DNA of 64,000 bases from Rhodosalinus sediminis (GCF_003385555.1 NZ_QOHR01000001.1:317875-381874), one strand, 5' to 3'; positions 50,072 to 60,005 are shown, numbered from the stretch's first letter. Made by a program: numbers and translations. The notes: generated by a model from the letters alone, not told the origin.

Positions 50072-51286
50072 TCAGGCCCCCGGCACGTTCCCCGCGCCGA
50101 GGCCGAGGCGCATCAGCCCCCGCCGCACGGGCGCGATGTCGTGCAGCGCCCCGATCCCGCGCGCGCGCAGCGCCGCGAAGGGCGGCCCGCCGAGCATCGA
50201 GACGCCGTTGAGCATCGAGACGCCGGCCACCCGCATCCGCACGTCGAGCGCGCGCTTGCGGTCGTAGGCGGCGAGCATCTCCGCGTCTCCCAGGCCCTCG
50301 GGCCGCGCCTCGGCGAGCTCCAGAAGCGCGGCGAGATCGGCGAGCGACATGTTGAGCCCCTGCGCGCCGATCGGCGGCACCACATGCGCGGCCTCGGCCA
50401 CGAGCGCGACGCGCTCGCCCGCGAAGCGGTCGGCGACCTGGCTGATGATCGGCCAGAGCGTGACCTGCGAGGCGAGCGTGAGCGGGCCCAGCAGCCCGCC
50501 CGAGCGCGCCGTCATCGTCGCCTCCAGCGCCTCGACCGGCAGATCGCGCAGCCGCAGGGCCTCGCGCCCGTCCTCCATCCAGACCACGGCGGAGGAGGGC
50601 CGGCCCTCGTGGTCGGGCAGGGGCACCAGCGTGAAGGGCCCGCCCTTCAGGTGGATCTCGGTCGAGACGTTCCCGTGCGGGACGGGATGGGTGACGGCGA
50701 AGGCGAGCGCCTTCTGCCCGAAACGCAGCGTGCGCGCGGCGATGCCCGCCTGGCGGCGCATCGGCGAGTTGCGCCCGTCGGCGGCCAGCACGAGCCGCAC
50801 CCGCGCTTCGTCCCCGTCCGAGAGGCGCACGCGCGCCTCGCCCCGCCGCGTGAACAGCGTCTTGGCCGCGACGCCGGGGCGGAAGGAAACGCCCGGCATC
50901 TCCTCCAGCCGGGCCGCCATCTCGCGGCGCAGGAGCCAGTTGGGCAGGTTCCAGCCGAAGGGCGCGTCCGAGATGTCGGCGGAGTCGAACTCGCGCCGCG
51001 TCCGGTCGCGCTCCATCTCGCCGCTGATGTCCATGATCCGCATGGTCTGAAGCGGCATGGCGTGCGCCTCGAGCCGCGTCCAGAGCCCCGCGCGCTCCAG
51101 AAGCGCGCGCGCCGGCTGCAGGAAGGCGGTGGTGCGCAGGTCCGCACCCTCGGCCTCGCGCTCGGTGACGGGGGGCGCGGGATCGACGCAGAGCACCGAA
51201 AAGCCCGCGGCGCCGAAGGCCGCGGCGGCGGTCAGGCCGGCGATCCCGCCGCCGGCCACCAGGATGTCGTGATGCAGGGCTGTCAT
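50072..51286 (-). CDS. UbiH/Coq6-like FAD monooxygenase
   Basis: 404 aa class A flavin hydroxylase of ubiquinone biosynthesis. Nucleotide motif GGGIAGLTAAAAFGAAG near the N-terminus, DGRNSPMRRQ (FAD/NAD), and the second FAD motif as VAEAAHVVPPIGAQGLNMSLAD. The usual GDAAH Asp is Glu-containing here (AEAAH), a variant I have met in related Rhodobacterales proteins. Which ring carbon is hydroxylated (C5, C6 or C1) is not resolved. Confidence 0.87.
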   Translation of the reverse strand: MTALHHDILVAGGGIAGLTAAAAFGAAGFSVLCVDPAPPVTEREAEGADLRTTAFLQPARALLERAGLWTRLEAHAMPLQTMRIMDISGEMERDRTRREFDSADISDAPFGWNLPNWLLRREMAARLEEMPGVSFRPGVAAKTLFTRRGEARVRLSDGDEARVRLVLAADGRNSPMRRQAGIAARTLRFGQKALAFAVTHPVPHGNVSTEIHLKGGPFTLVPLPDHEGRPSSAVVWMEDGREALRLRDLPVEALEATMTARSGGLLGPLTLASQVTLWPIISQVADRFAGERVALVAEAAHVVPPIGAQGLNMSLADLAALLELAEARPEGLGDAEMLAAYDRKRALDVRMRVAGVSMLNGVSMLGGPPFAALRARGIGALHDIAPVRRGLMRLGLGAGNVPGA

Positions 51287-51362
51287 GGGCGCGCTCCTTT
51301 CACCACGGGACGTAGCGCGGGCAGGGGGGGACGGCCAAGGCCGAAACGCCGCGGCCGCCGTG

Positions 51363-51614
51363 TCAGCGCCCGATCGTCAGCAGCACCAGCGTCGCCATGA
51401 TCGCCGGCACCAGCGCGACGGCGGTCAGCGTGAGCGCGGGCAGCCCCCAGGTCATCACGGCGATCGCCCAGAGGCTCAGCACCGCGACGAGAAGATAGTA
51501 GATGTTGTCCGATCCGCCCTCGGCAAGATCGCGCGCGATCCAGCCGATCACTGGGACCGCGTAGAAGGCCCGCCGCGCGGGGGAGGGCCGCTGGGGTCGT
51601 TCGGTGACGCTCAT
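51363..51614 (-). CDS. small two-TM membrane protein
   Basis: 83 aa. A basic N-terminus (TERPQRPSPARR), then hydrophobic segments near 39-57 and 59-79. No family recognised. It has an own RBS (AGGAGCGG) and lies 77 bp after the UbiH-like start on the same strand, so it is transcribed before that gene. A+T-richer sequence just upstream (51615-51690) may hold its promoter. Confidence 0.65.
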   Translation of the reverse strand: MSVTERPQRPSPARRAFYAVPVIGWIARDLAEGGSDNIYYLLVAVLSLWAIAVMTWGLPALTLTAVALVPAIMATLVLLTIGR

Positions 51615-51703
51615 ATTCCGCTCCTGTAATGTGCAGGGCGAAAATATGTATACGACGGCATTCTATAAGCGGACCGATTGTCGCAGCTGCGCGGCGCCGC
51701 GGC

Positions 51704-52348
51704 TCAGATCACCTGCGCGAGGAACCCCGTGAGGTCGTCGGTGTGGTGATGGATGTGCTCGGCCGCGTGACGCTCGGGGGCGACGTGGACGGTGCGCATC
51801 CCCATCGCGTGCGGCGCGGCGAGGTTGCGCGGATCGTCCTCGAACATGGCGGCGCGCGGGGTCTCGACGCCGGCGGCGGCGAAGACCCGCTCGAAGGCGG
51901 TGCGCCGCGGCTTCGGCTCGAAACCGGCGTGTTCGACACCGAAGACCGCGTCGAAGAGCCCCTCGAGCCCGCGTGCCGCGAGCACCCGCTCGGCGTAGGG
52001 GGCGGAGCCGTTGGTGTAGACGATGCGCCGCCCCGGAAGCTCCGCGAGGCGCGCGGCGAGATCGGGCGCGGGCGGCAGCACGGAGAAGTCGATCTCGTGC
52101 ACCTCCCGCAGGTAACGCTCGGGCGGGATGCCGTGCACCTCCATCAGCCCGGCGAGGGTGGTGCCGTACTCCTGCCAGTAGCGGTGGCGCAGGCGCCCCG
52201 CCTCGGCCCGGTCGACGCCCAGCGCCTCCATCACGAAGGACGTCATGCGCCCCTCGATCTGGTCGAAGAGCCGCACCTCGGGCGGGTATAGCGTGTTGTC
52301 GAGATCGAAGACCCAGTGGGCGACGTGATCGAAATGCTGCCTGACCAT
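51704..52348 (-). CDS. pyrimidine 5'-nucleotidase, HAD family
   Basis: 214 aa HAD phosphatase of the SDT1/PhoE-like nucleotidase group. Motif I VFDLDNTLYPP with Asp15 and Asp17, motif II YTNGS, motif III region EPKPRRTAF, motif IV FEDDPRN. Dephosphorylates pyrimidine nucleoside monophosphates. It is divergent from the GntR regulator. Confidence 0.87.
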   Translation of the reverse strand: MVRQHFDHVAHWVFDLDNTLYPPEVRLFDQIEGRMTSFVMEALGVDRAEAGRLRHRYWQEYGTTLAGLMEVHGIPPERYLREVHEIDFSVLPPAPDLAARLAELPGRRIVYTNGSAPYAERVLAARGLEGLFDAVFGVEHAGFEPKPRRTAFERVFAAAGVETPRAAMFEDDPRNLAAPHAMGMRTVHVAPERHAAEHIHHHTDDLTGFLAQVI

Positions 52349-52447
52349 CCCGCGAAGCTAGGCCAGCCGCCGCGCTGCGGCAATGCCGCGCTTGTTGCCC
52401 GCGCGCGGCGGCGATAGGCTCCGCGCGTTCCGAGGAAAGAGCCGCCC

Positions 52448-53116
52448 ATGACCTCTCAGCCCCACACGATGCCCAAGGCCGCGCAGAAGGATGCCTATAC
52501 CCTGATCCTCGAGGCCATCGACAGCGGCATCTACAAGCCCGGCGACCGGCTGGTGGAATCCGAGCTCGCCGAGCGGTTCGGCGTCTCGCGCACGCCGATC
52601 CGGGAGGCGCTGCAGCGTCTCGAGACGCAGTCGCTCCTGACGCGCGACGGGCGCTCGCTGATCGTCGCCTCGCTCGATCACAACCAGATGGCCGAGCTCT
52701 ACGTCGTGCGCTGCGAGCTCGAGGGCCTCGCGGCGAGCCTCGCGGCGCGCCACGCCACCGAGGAGGAGATTCAGGTGCTGCGCGACATGGTCGCGGAGGA
52801 CCGGGCGCTGCTCGACGATCCGGGCGCGCTCGCGCGGGCGAACCGGCGGTTTCACAAGATGATCCATCTGGCGTCGCACAACCGCTACCTCGTGCAGCAG
52901 CTCGACCTCGTGCACCGGTCGATGGCGCTCATGGCGACGACGTCGCTCGCCGCCGAGGGGCGCGGCGTGAAGGCGCTGGAGGAGCACGCGGCCATCGTGG
53001 ACGCCATAGCCCGGCGCGACGAGCAGGACGCCTATCGCGCGCTGCGCGACCATATCTCCGTGGCCTTCGTCACGCGTCTGAAGCTCGATTCGGTCGAAGC
53101 GGTGGACGAGGCCTAG
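52448..53116 (+). CDS. GntR family regulator, FadR/FCD type
   Basis: 222 aa. N-terminal winged helix with LVESELAERFGVSRTPIREALQRLE, then an all-helical FCD domain (LYVVRCELEGLAASLAA, NRRFHKMIHLASHN) where the Asp/His metal-ligand set is partly visible. A one-component repressor for an acid catabolism operon. No target operon is adjacent, so the ligand is unknown. Ends 10 bp from the convergent glycosyltransferase gene. Confidence 0.87.
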   Translation: MTSQPHTMPKAAQKDAYTLILEAIDSGIYKPGDRLVESELAERFGVSRTPIREALQRLETQSLLTRDGRSLIVASLDHNQMAELYVVRCELEGLAASLAARHATEEEIQVLRDMVAEDRALLDDPGALARANRRFHKMIHLASHNRYLVQQLDLVHRSMALMATTSLAAEGRGVKALEEHAAIVDAIARRDEQDAYRALRDHISVAFVTRLKLDSVEAVDEA

Positions 53117-53126
53117 GCGAGCTGTC

Positions 53127-55031
53127 CTAGGGGCGGGGGCGGCGCAGGCCGCGCGCCTCGGCGCCGCGCGGGGCGCGCTCCGCGTCGAGCGAATGGCCGT
53201 GCGCGGTCTTGTCCCAGTAAAAGGGCGCGCGCATGAGCTCGACGATCGCCTTGTAGGAGGCGAAGGCGCCGATCGGGAAGTAAAGGTGCGTCGTCGGCAC
53301 CCAGGGCAGCAGACCCCTGTGCGCGGTCGAGCGCACCGCGACGATCGCGATGGTCACGGCTACGGCCTCGGTGAGCAGAAAGCCGAGGCCCGCTCGGATC
53401 AGCGTCTCGCGGCCGAGCGCCCCCTCGAGCGGGTGCGGCAGGCCGAGCGGTACCGCCCAGAAGCTCCAGAGAAGCGGCGCGAGCACAAACTGCGTCGTCG
53501 CCGTCAGCAACAGGAGCTGCACGCCCCAGAAGCGGCGCGCCCCGAGCTGCCGGAAAAGCTGCAGCGGCCGGCGCATGTGCACCGCGTAGGTGATCATGAA
53601 GCCCTTGAGCCAGCGCGAGCGTTGCCGGATCCACGGCAGGAGCCGATTGTTCGCCTCCTCCTGCGTCACCGTCTCGAGGATCTCGGTGCGCCAGCCGTGA
53701 CGGGCGAGGCGCAGGCCGAGGTCGCAATCCTCGGTCACGTTGTGCGCGTCCCAGCCGCCGAGCGCCTCCAGCACGTCGCGGCGAAAGAAGAGCGTCGTGC
53801 CCCCGAGCGGCACGACGAGCCCCAGCCGGGCGAGCCCGGGCAGGACGACGCGGAACCATGTCGCGTATTCGATGGTGAAGCACCGCGCGAGCCAGGTGGA
53901 ATGCGGGTTGTAGTAGTCGAGCATCCCCTGCAGGCAGGCGACGTCGTCCGGCGCCTCCGCGAAGCGGGCGGCCACGCGGATGAGCTGATCGCGCTCCGGC
54001 GCGTCCTCGGCGTCGTAGATGCCGATGATCTCGCCCCGGCAGAAGTCGAGCGCGTAGTTCATCGCGCGCGGCTTGGTGCGCAGCCGGCTGTCGGGCACCT
54101 CCACCACCCGGATCCACGGCGGCAGCGTCATCGTGTCGAGCACGCGGCGCGTGCCTTCGTCGGTCTCCTCCAGTATGAGCACGACGTCGAGCAGCGCGCG
54201 CGGATAGTCGAGCGCCTGCAGCCGGCCGACCAGCGCGGGCAGGATGTCGCCCTCGTCCAGCAGCGGCACGAGGATCGAGATGACGGGCGGCCGCTCGGGC
54301 AGCCGCGGCGGCGTGCGGGCGGGACGGGGCAGGAGGCGCGCGGCGAGCGCCATCGCTTTCATGCCCGTGGCGAGCGCCAAGGACACCAGCGCCCAGAGAA
54401 AGAGTGCGCCGAAAAAGATTCCGGGCGCGAGCAGCAGCAGCCCGGCGGCGGAGAGCACCAGCGCGAGGGTGACCGCGCGCTGCTCCGGCGTGGGGCGCGA
54501 CCAGTGCCGGCAGCTCTCGCCGTCCGCCACGCGGGTCTCGGCGCGCGCGGCGAGCGCCGCCCCGTGGCGGGTGGCGATGGCTTCTTCTATGTCGCCAGCC
54601 GAGGCCACCGCCATCCGCACCGGTGCCAGCGTGCCCGCGATCTCGGGCAGGCGGGCGGCGAAATCCTGCGGCCGGCTGGTCGCGACGACGGTGATCTGCC
54701 CGTCGCGCCGCCACGGCAGGAGCCCCTCGGCGAGGCAATAGGCCGGGTCGAGCGCGTCCGACAGGCTCGGGTCCGGCGGGCTGCGCGCGGCGTCGCAGGC
54801 CTCCACCCCGAATTGCGCGGCGAGCGCGTCGCGCAGCTCGCCCTCGGTGATCATCCCCTCGGCGAGACAGATGCGCCCGAGCGGCGCGCCGGTGCGCGCC
54901 TGCCGCCCGAGCGCGGCGAGCAGGTCCTCGGCCGTGATCAGCCCCAGATCGCAGAGGATGCGCCCGAGCGGCTGGCCGTAATGGGCCGTCACCCGTGTGG
55001 CGTGCGTCGCCTCAAGCGTCTGAACCGTCAC
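53127..55031 (-). CDS. MshEN-type domain fused to family 2 glycosyltransferase (XagB-like)
   Basis: 634 aa. Residues 14-75 carry two tandem motifs, PLGRILCDLGLITAEDLL and PLGRICLAEGMITEGEL, the MshEN/GspE-N pattern that binds c-di-GMP in some proteins. TMs near 190-225, then GT2: VPLLDEGD, Asp motif IYDAEDAPE, TEDCDLGLRL, and QRSRWLKGF (QxxRW), then C-terminal TMs. Likely a processive exopolysaccharide synthase at the inner membrane. GTG 55031 chosen; GTG 55070 upstream has no RBS. Confidence 0.85.
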   Translation of the reverse strand: MTVQTLEATHATRVTAHYGQPLGRILCDLGLITAEDLLAALGRQARTGAPLGRICLAEGMITEGELRDALAAQFGVEACDAARSPPDPSLSDALDPAYCLAEGLLPWRRDGQITVVATSRPQDFAARLPEIAGTLAPVRMAVASAGDIEEAIATRHGAALAARAETRVADGESCRHWSRPTPEQRAVTLALVLSAAGLLLLAPGIFFGALFLWALVSLALATGMKAMALAARLLPRPARTPPRLPERPPVISILVPLLDEGDILPALVGRLQALDYPRALLDVVLILEETDEGTRRVLDTMTLPPWIRVVEVPDSRLRTKPRAMNYALDFCRGEIIGIYDAEDAPERDQLIRVAARFAEAPDDVACLQGMLDYYNPHSTWLARCFTIEYATWFRVVLPGLARLGLVVPLGGTTLFFRRDVLEALGGWDAHNVTEDCDLGLRLARHGWRTEILETVTQEEANNRLLPWIRQRSRWLKGFMITYAVHMRRPLQLFRQLGARRFWGVQLLLLTATTQFVLAPLLWSFWAVPLGLPHPLEGALGRETLIRAGLGFLLTEAVAVTIAIVAVRSTAHRGLLPWVPTTHLYFPIGAFASYKAIVELMRAPFYWDKTAHGHSLDAERAPRGAEARGLRRPRP

Positions 55032-55131
55032 CGTCGCGCCCCGTGTGTCCCTTGCCCCGCGCGTCGGCACAGGGGGGCACGGGCTTGGTTAACGCGCGGT
55101 TAACGCCGGTGGGGCCGCGGGACGGCTGCGC

Positions 55132-56301
55132 TCACCCGGCCGGGGCCGCCTTGCGGGCGGCCATGTCGGCGGCGAATCGCTCGAAGAGGTAATAGCTGTC
55201 CTGCGGCCCCGGGCTCGCCTCCGGGTGATACTGCACCGAATAGACCGGGCGCCCCGCGACGCGAATGCCGCAGTTCGAGCCGTCGAAGAGCGAGACATGC
55301 GTCTCGGCCACGCCCTCGGGCAGGGTCTGACCGTCGACCGCGAAGCCGTGGTTCATCGAGGTGATCTCGACCTTGCCGGTCTCGAGATCCTTCACCGGGT
55401 GGTTCGCGCCGTGGTGGCCGTGGTTCATCTTGACTGTCCGCGCGCCGAGCGCGAGGGCGAGCATCTGGTGCCCGAGGCAGATGCCGAAGACCGGAAGATC
55501 GCGCTCCAGCACCTCGCGGATCATCGGCACGGCGTAGTCGCCCGTCGCCGCCGGATCGCCCGGCCCGTTCGACAGGAAGACGCCGTCCGGATCATGCGCC
55601 AGCACCTCCTCAGCGGTGGCGGTGGCGGGCAGGACCGTCACCTCGCAGCCGGCCGAGGCGAGGCAGCGCAGGATGTTGCGCTTGGCGCCATAGTCCACCG
55701 CGACGACGCGGTGGCGGGCCTCGTCCTGCGGGCGGTAGCCCTCCGGCCAGCGCCAGCGCATCTCGTCCCAGCGGTAGGACTGCGCGCAGGTGACGTCCCG
55801 CGCGAGGTCGCGCCCCTCGAGCCCGGGAAAGGCGCGCGCGGCCTCGACCAGCGCGGCGATGTCGAAGTTTCCCTCGGGGTCGTGGGCGAGCGCGACATGC
55901 GGCGCGCCCTGCTGGCGGATCGCCCGGGTCAGGCGCCGCGTGTCCACGCCGCCGATGGCGATGCGCCCGCGCCGGGCGAGCCAGTCGGTCAGCGTCCCCG
56001 CCGCCCGCCAGTTGGAGGGCGCGGTCGGGTCCCATTTCACGACCATGCCGGCAGCCACCGGATCGGCGGTCTCGTCGTCCTCGGGGGTGACGCCGACGTT
56101 GCCGATGTGCGGGAAGGTGAAGGTGACGACCTGCCCGGCGTAGGAGGGATCGGTCATGATCTCCTGATAGCCGGTCATCGCCGTGTTGAAGCAGAGCTCG
56201 GCCACGGTCTGCCCCGTGGCGCCGAAGCCGCGCCCGTAGAACACCGTGCCGTCCGCGAGGGCGAGACAGGCGGTCGGGCGGGACGAGGGGCTCTGGGACA
56301 T
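55132..56301 (-). CDS. carA: carbamoyl-phosphate synthase small subunit
   Basis: 389 aa glutamine amidotransferase subunit. N-terminal CPSase_sm domain (LADGTVFYGRGFGATG, ELCFNTAMTGYQEIMTDPSY), then a class I GATase domain with catalytic Cys in FGICLGHQML and the His/Glu pair at VQYHPEASPGP. Supplies ammonia for carbamoyl phosphate in Arg and pyrimidine synthesis. Alone here; carB is not in the window. Divergent from yqeY. Confidence 0.96.
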   Translation of the reverse strand: MSQSPSSRPTACLALADGTVFYGRGFGATGQTVAELCFNTAMTGYQEIMTDPSYAGQVVTFTFPHIGNVGVTPEDDETADPVAAGMVVKWDPTAPSNWRAAGTLTDWLARRGRIAIGGVDTRRLTRAIRQQGAPHVALAHDPEGNFDIAALVEAARAFPGLEGRDLARDVTCAQSYRWDEMRWRWPEGYRPQDEARHRVVAVDYGAKRNILRCLASAGCEVTVLPATATAEEVLAHDPDGVFLSNGPGDPAATGDYAVPMIREVLERDLPVFGICLGHQMLALALGARTVKMNHGHHGANHPVKDLETGKVEITSMNHGFAVDGQTLPEGVAETHVSLFDGSNCGIRVAGRPVYSVQYHPEASPGPQDSYYLFERFAADMAARKAAPAG

Positions 56302-56490
56302 GGCGTGACTCCGCTGGATCAGCGGTTACCTATGGGTTGGGCGGGAGCCGGTCAAGGGCGCGCCGCCCCGTGTGCCGGATGGTGAAATGTAATGAAAACA
56401 AGGATCTAGAAAGTGCCGCGCGGAGTTGCGGCCGCACAGCCCCTCGGATAATGTGCGGGGCTTCCACGTCTGCAGGAGCAGGAGCGAGCG

Positions 56491-56949
56491 ATGGAACTGC
56501 GCCAGCGCATCAATGCCGCGTTGAAACAGGCGATGCGGGACAAGGAGAGCGAGCGTCTGGCGACGCTGCGCCTCATCAACGCCGCGATCCGCGACCGCGA
56601 GATCGCCAAGCGCGCCGAGGACGGCGAGGACGCGGTGCACGAGGCCGAGGTGCTCGAGATCCTCTCGAAGATGGTCAAGCAGCGCCGCGAGAGCGTGCGC
56701 GCCTACGAGGAGGCCGGGCGCCTCGATCTCGCGGAGGCGGAGCAGGACGAGATCGCGGTGATCGAGGAGTTCCTGCCGCGCAAGCTTTCGGAGGCGGAAG
56801 TGGAGAAGGCGATCGATGCCGCGGTCGCGGAGGTCGGCGCGAGCTCGATCCGCGACATGGGCAAGGTCATGGGCGCGCTCAAGGCGCGCTACACCGGACA
56901 GATGGACTTCGGCGCCGTCGGCGCGAAGGTGAAGGCGCGGCTCGGCTAG
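56491..56949 (+). CDS. yqeY: GatB/YqeY domain protein
   Basis: 152 aa helical protein like the C-terminal domain of GatB. Conserved LRLINAAIRDREIAKR at the N-terminus, EAEQDEIAVIEEFLPRKL in the middle and MGKVMGALKARY near the end. Proposed to be related to tRNA amidation; role unproven. RBS GGAGCAGGAGCGAG. Its TAG stop shares a CTAG palindrome with the convergent gene. TTGCGG/GATAAT boxes at 56426-56452 could be its promoter but the 15-nt spacer is short. Confidence 0.9.
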   Translation: MELRQRINAALKQAMRDKESERLATLRLINAAIRDREIAKRAEDGEDAVHEAEVLEILSKMVKQRRESVRAYEEAGRLDLAEAEQDEIAVIEEFLPRKLSEAEVEKAIDAAVAEVGASSIRDMGKVMGALKARYTGQMDFGAVGAKVKARLG

Positions 56950-57443
56950 AGCGCCGAGGTCGCGGCGAGCCGCGCGCGCAGGTCGCCGTAGAGCGCCTTG
57001 CGCTCGTCCTCCGAGAGGAAGGCGCCGATCTCCACCTGCCGGCCGCCGCCGCGCAGGGTGACGTAATAGGGCACGGGGCCGCCGGCCTCGTGCAGTTCGA
57101 CGCGCGTCCAGTAGGGGTTGCTGTGCCATTCCTGCACCGCGCCGCGCGGCTCGCGCCGGGTGAGGCGGATGTCGTCCTCGGTCAGGCGCAGTTCCTCGAG
57201 GATCTCGCCGTCGCGGTAGCTGCGCCGGAGCGCGATCCAGAGCCCGGCGAGCGCGATCAGCGCGAAGGGCAGCACGCCCCAGAGGACGGCCGTCCCGATC
57301 ACCGCCAGCATGGGCAGGCAGGCGAAGGCGAACATGCCGAGGATGACGGCCGCGAAGCCGGGCAGGGGCAGCGAGCGGTGCGGCCAGAGCCGCAGCTCGG
57401 CGCCGGCGCGCGGATCCTCGCTTTCGGTCCAAGCGTAGGGCAT
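56946..57443 (-). CDS. DUF2244 family membrane protein
   Basis: 165 aa, two TMs near 33-50 and 54-72, then a soluble domain with LTEDDIRLTRREPRG, NPYWTRVELHE and IGAFLSEDERKALY, the DUF2244 pattern. Encoded directly after ctaD on the same strand but beyond a terminator; DUF2244 genes often sit beside oxidase genes in alphaproteobacteria. Function unknown. The stop codon overlaps that of yqeY. Confidence 0.85.
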   Translation of the reverse strand: MPYAWTESEDPRAGAELRLWPHRSLPLPGFAAVILGMFAFACLPMLAVIGTAVLWGVLPFALIALAGLWIALRRSYRDGEILEELRLTEDDIRLTRREPRGAVQEWHSNPYWTRVELHEAGGPVPYYVTLRGGGRQVEIGAFLSEDERKALYGDLRARLAATSAL

Positions 57444-57464
57444 GGCGTGAAGATACCCGCAAAG

Positions 57465-57494
57465 AAAAAGGAGGCAAGCGCGCGGCCTGCCTCC
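57465..57494 (-). terminator. intrinsic terminator of ctaD
   Basis: GGAGGCA (57470-57476 on plus) pairs with TGCCTCC (57488-57494), followed on the minus strand by CCTTTTTC. It lies 26 bp after the ctaD stop. Confidence 0.85.
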
Positions 57495-57519
57495 CCCTCG
57501 TGTCGTGGCGCAGGCCGCG

Positions 57520-59193
57520 TCAGTGGGCGGGGCTGCGATCCCAGTCCTCGCGCTTCGGGAGCTCCTCGAAGGTGTGCTCCGGCGGCGGCGAGGGCAGCGT
57601 CCACTCCAGCGTGTCGGCGTATTCGTTCCAGTAGTTCGCCTCGGTGATCCGCGCGCCGCGGAAGACGGAGTAGGTGATGAACACCAGGAAGAACACGAAG
57701 CTGGCGAAGGCGATGAAGGCGCCGATCGAGCTGACGTAGTTCCAGAGCGCGAAGGCCTCCGGGTAGTCGATGTAGCGCCGCGGCATGCCCTGCCGGCCGA
57801 GGAAGTGCTGCGGGAAGAACGTCAGGTTGGCGCCGATGAAGAAGGTCCAGAAGTGGAGCTTGCCGGCCCACTCCGGATACTGCCGGCCGGTCATCTTGCC
57901 GAACCAGAAGTAGATCGCGGCGAAGATGCCGAAGATGGCGCCGAGGCTCATGACGTAGTGGAAGTGCGCCACGACGTAGTAGGTGTCGTGATAGGCACGG
58001 TCCACGCCCGCCTGGCTGAGCACGATGCCCGTCACGCCGCCGAGCGTGAAGAGGAACAGGAAACCGAAGGCCCAGAGCATCGGCGTCTTGAACTCGATCG
58101 AGCCGCCCCACATCGTGGCGATCCAGCTGAACACCTTGATGCCGGTGGGCACCGCGATGACCATCGTGGCCAGCATGAAGTAGCTCTGCTGCGTCACGCT
58201 CATGCCGACGGTGTACATGTGGTGCGCCCAGACCACGAAGCCGAGCGCGCCGATGGCGATCATCGCCCAGACCATCGGCAGGTAGCCGAAGATCGGCTTC
58301 CGCGAGAAGGTCGCGACGATGTGGCTGATCACACCGAAGGCCGGCAGGATGAGGATGTAGACCTCGGGGTGGCCGAAGAACCAGAAGATGTGCTGGTAGA
58401 GCACCGGGTCGCCGCCGCCCGACGGGTCGAAGAAGGTCGTCCCGAAGTTCCGGTCGGTGAGCAGCATGGTGATCGCGCCCGCGAGCACGGGGAGCGACAG
58501 CAGCAGCATCCACGCGGTGATGAAGATCGACCACGCGAAGAGCGGCACCTTGAAGAGCGACATGCCCGGCGCGCGCATGTTCAGGAAGGTGGTGATGATG
58601 TTGATCGAGCCGATGATCGAGGAGGCGCCGACCACGTGGATCGCGAAGATCGCGAGGTCGGTGGACATGCCCATCTCGGTCGTCGAGAGCGGCGGATACA
58701 TCACCCAGCCGATGCCGGAGCCCAGCTGCCCGTTGCCGCCCGGCGCGAAGAGCGACGCGAAGGCGAGCGCCGTGCCGGCCACGTAGAGCCAGTAGGAAAG
58801 GTTGTTCATCCGCGGGAACGCCATGTCCGGCGCGCCGATCTGCAGCGGCATGAAGTAGTTGCCGAAGCCGCCGAAGAGCGCCGGGATCACCACGAAGAAC
58901 ATCATCAGGATGCCGTGGTAGGTGATCAGGACGTTCCAGAGGTGGCCGTTCGGCGTGCAGGAGCCCTCGGCCGCGGCGGTCAGGCGCGCGCCCTCGAGGC
59001 ACATGTACTGCACCCCGGGCTCCATAAGCTCCATCCGCATGTAGACGGTGAAGGCGACGGCGACGAATCCCACCACCGCGGCGGTGATGAGATACAGGAT
59101 GCCGATGTCCTTGTGGTTGGTGGACATGAACCACCGGGTGAAGAACCCGCGGTGGTCCTCGTGGGCGTGGCTGGAAATGGCGGCGTCTGCCAT
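57520..59193 (-). CDS. ctaD: cytochrome c oxidase subunit I
   Basis: 557 aa, twelve TMs, catalytic subunit of aa3 oxidase with heme a, heme a3 and CuB. Key blocks: [11 protein letters not shown] (low-spin heme His), [16 protein letters not shown] (CuB His and the cross-linked Tyr), [11 protein letters not shown], and [12 protein letters not shown] (heme a3 and a axial His). ATG 59193 with GAGGAGAGAC upstream. It sits alone, about 23 kb from ctaE, with its own terminator. Confidence 0.97.
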   Translation of the reverse strand: MADAAISSHAHEDHRGFFTRWFMSTNHKDIGILYLITAAVVGFVAVAFTVYMRMELMEPGVQYMCLEGARLTAAAEGSCTPNGHLWNVLITYHGILMMFFVVIPALFGGFGNYFMPLQIGAPDMAFPRMNNLSYWLYVAGTALAFASLFAPGGNGQLGSGIGWVMYPPLSTTEMGMSTDLAIFAIHVVGASSIIGSINIITTFLNMRAPGMSLFKVPLFAWSIFITAWMLLLSLPVLAGAITMLLTDRNFGTTFFDPSGGGDPVLYQHIFWFFGHPEVYILILPAFGVISHIVATFSRKPIFGYLPMVWAMIAIGALGFVVWAHHMYTVGMSVTQQSYFMLATMVIAVPTGIKVFSWIATMWGGSIEFKTPMLWAFGFLFLFTLGGVTGIVLSQAGVDRAYHDTYYVVAHFHYVMSLGAIFGIFAAIYFWFGKMTGRQYPEWAGKLHFWTFFIGANLTFFPQHFLGRQGMPRRYIDYPEAFALWNYVSSIGAFIAFASFVFFLVFITYSVFRGARITEANYWNEYADTLEWTLPSPPPEHTFEELPKREDWDRSPAH

Positions 59194-59357
59194 GTCTCTC
59201 CTCGTGTTGGCGACCGGGCTCGCGTCCGGAAGGTGCACGGCCCGTGTTTCTTTCCATTCACGTTCTAGAATGCCTCGGCCCGCGGGGCAACGTTCCGTCG
59301 TGCCCGGACATGGGAAAAAATGCCGCGGTATACTCTCGCGCGCGCCGCGGTCCCCGA

Positions 59358-60005
59358 TCAGCCGAGCGCGCTGTCGAAAGTGCGCCGGAGCGCCACGTCG
59401 AGATCGCCCATCTCTACCGGCAGGCCGAGGTCCACGAGGCTCGTGACCCCGTGGTCCGCGATGCCGCAGGGCACGATGCCGTCGAAGTGCGCGAGATCCG
59501 GGTCCACGTTGATCGCGAGGCCGTGAAAGCTCACCCAGCGGCGAAGGCGGATGCCGATGGCGGCGATCTTGTCCTCGCGCGGGGTGCCGTCGGGCAGGGG
59601 GGGCTTCTCGGGGCGGGCGACCCAGACGCCCACGCGGCCCTCGCGGATCTCGCCCCGCACGCCGAACTCGGCGAGCGCGGCGATCGTCCAGCGCTCCAGC
59701 GCGGCCACGAATCGGCGCACGTCCCGTCCCCGGCGGTCGAGGTTCAGCATCACGTAGACGACCCGCTGGCCCGGCCCGTGATAGGTGTACTGGCCGCCGC
59801 GGCGCGTCTCGAAGACGGGAAAGCGGTCCGGCGCGCGCAGGTCCTCCGCCCGCGCCGAGGTGCCGGCCGTGTAGAGCGGCGGATGCTCCAGGAGCCAGAT
59901 CGCCTCGTCCGCGCGGCCCTCGGCGATGGCGGCGGCGCGCGCCTCCATCTCGCTCACGGCGTCGGGGTAGGGGACGAGCCCCTCGGAGGCGATCCATTCC
60001 ACCAT
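59358..60005 (-). CDS. lipB: octanoyl-[ACP]:protein N-octanoyltransferase LipB
   Basis: 215 aa. Moves octanoate from ACP to lipoyl domains. Motifs [22 protein letters not shown], catalytic Lys in [24 protein letters not shown] and catalytic Cys in GIVPCGI. Normal length. Followed downstream (plus direction) by the tRNA-Leu and separated from ctaD by 164 bp. Confidence 0.96.
   Translation of the reverse strand: MVEWIASEGLVPYPDAVSEMEARAAAIAEGRADEAIWLLEHPPLYTAGTSARAEDLRAPDRFPVFETRRGGQYTYHGPGQRVVYVMLNLDRRGRDVRRFVAALERWTIAALAEFGVRGEIREGRVGVWVARPEKPPLPDGTPREDKIAAIGIRLRRWVSFHGLAINVDPDLAHFDGIVPCGIADHGVTSLVDLGLPVEMGDLDVALRRTFDSALG

Noticed and set aside
56426..56452. strong yqeY promoter
   Set aside because: The two boxes are only 15 nt apart and both deviate from consensus, so I did not list it as a feature.
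57505..59268. 587-codon plus frame opposite ctaD
   Set aside because: Composition is a mirror of the CtaD codons; no RBS and no domain.
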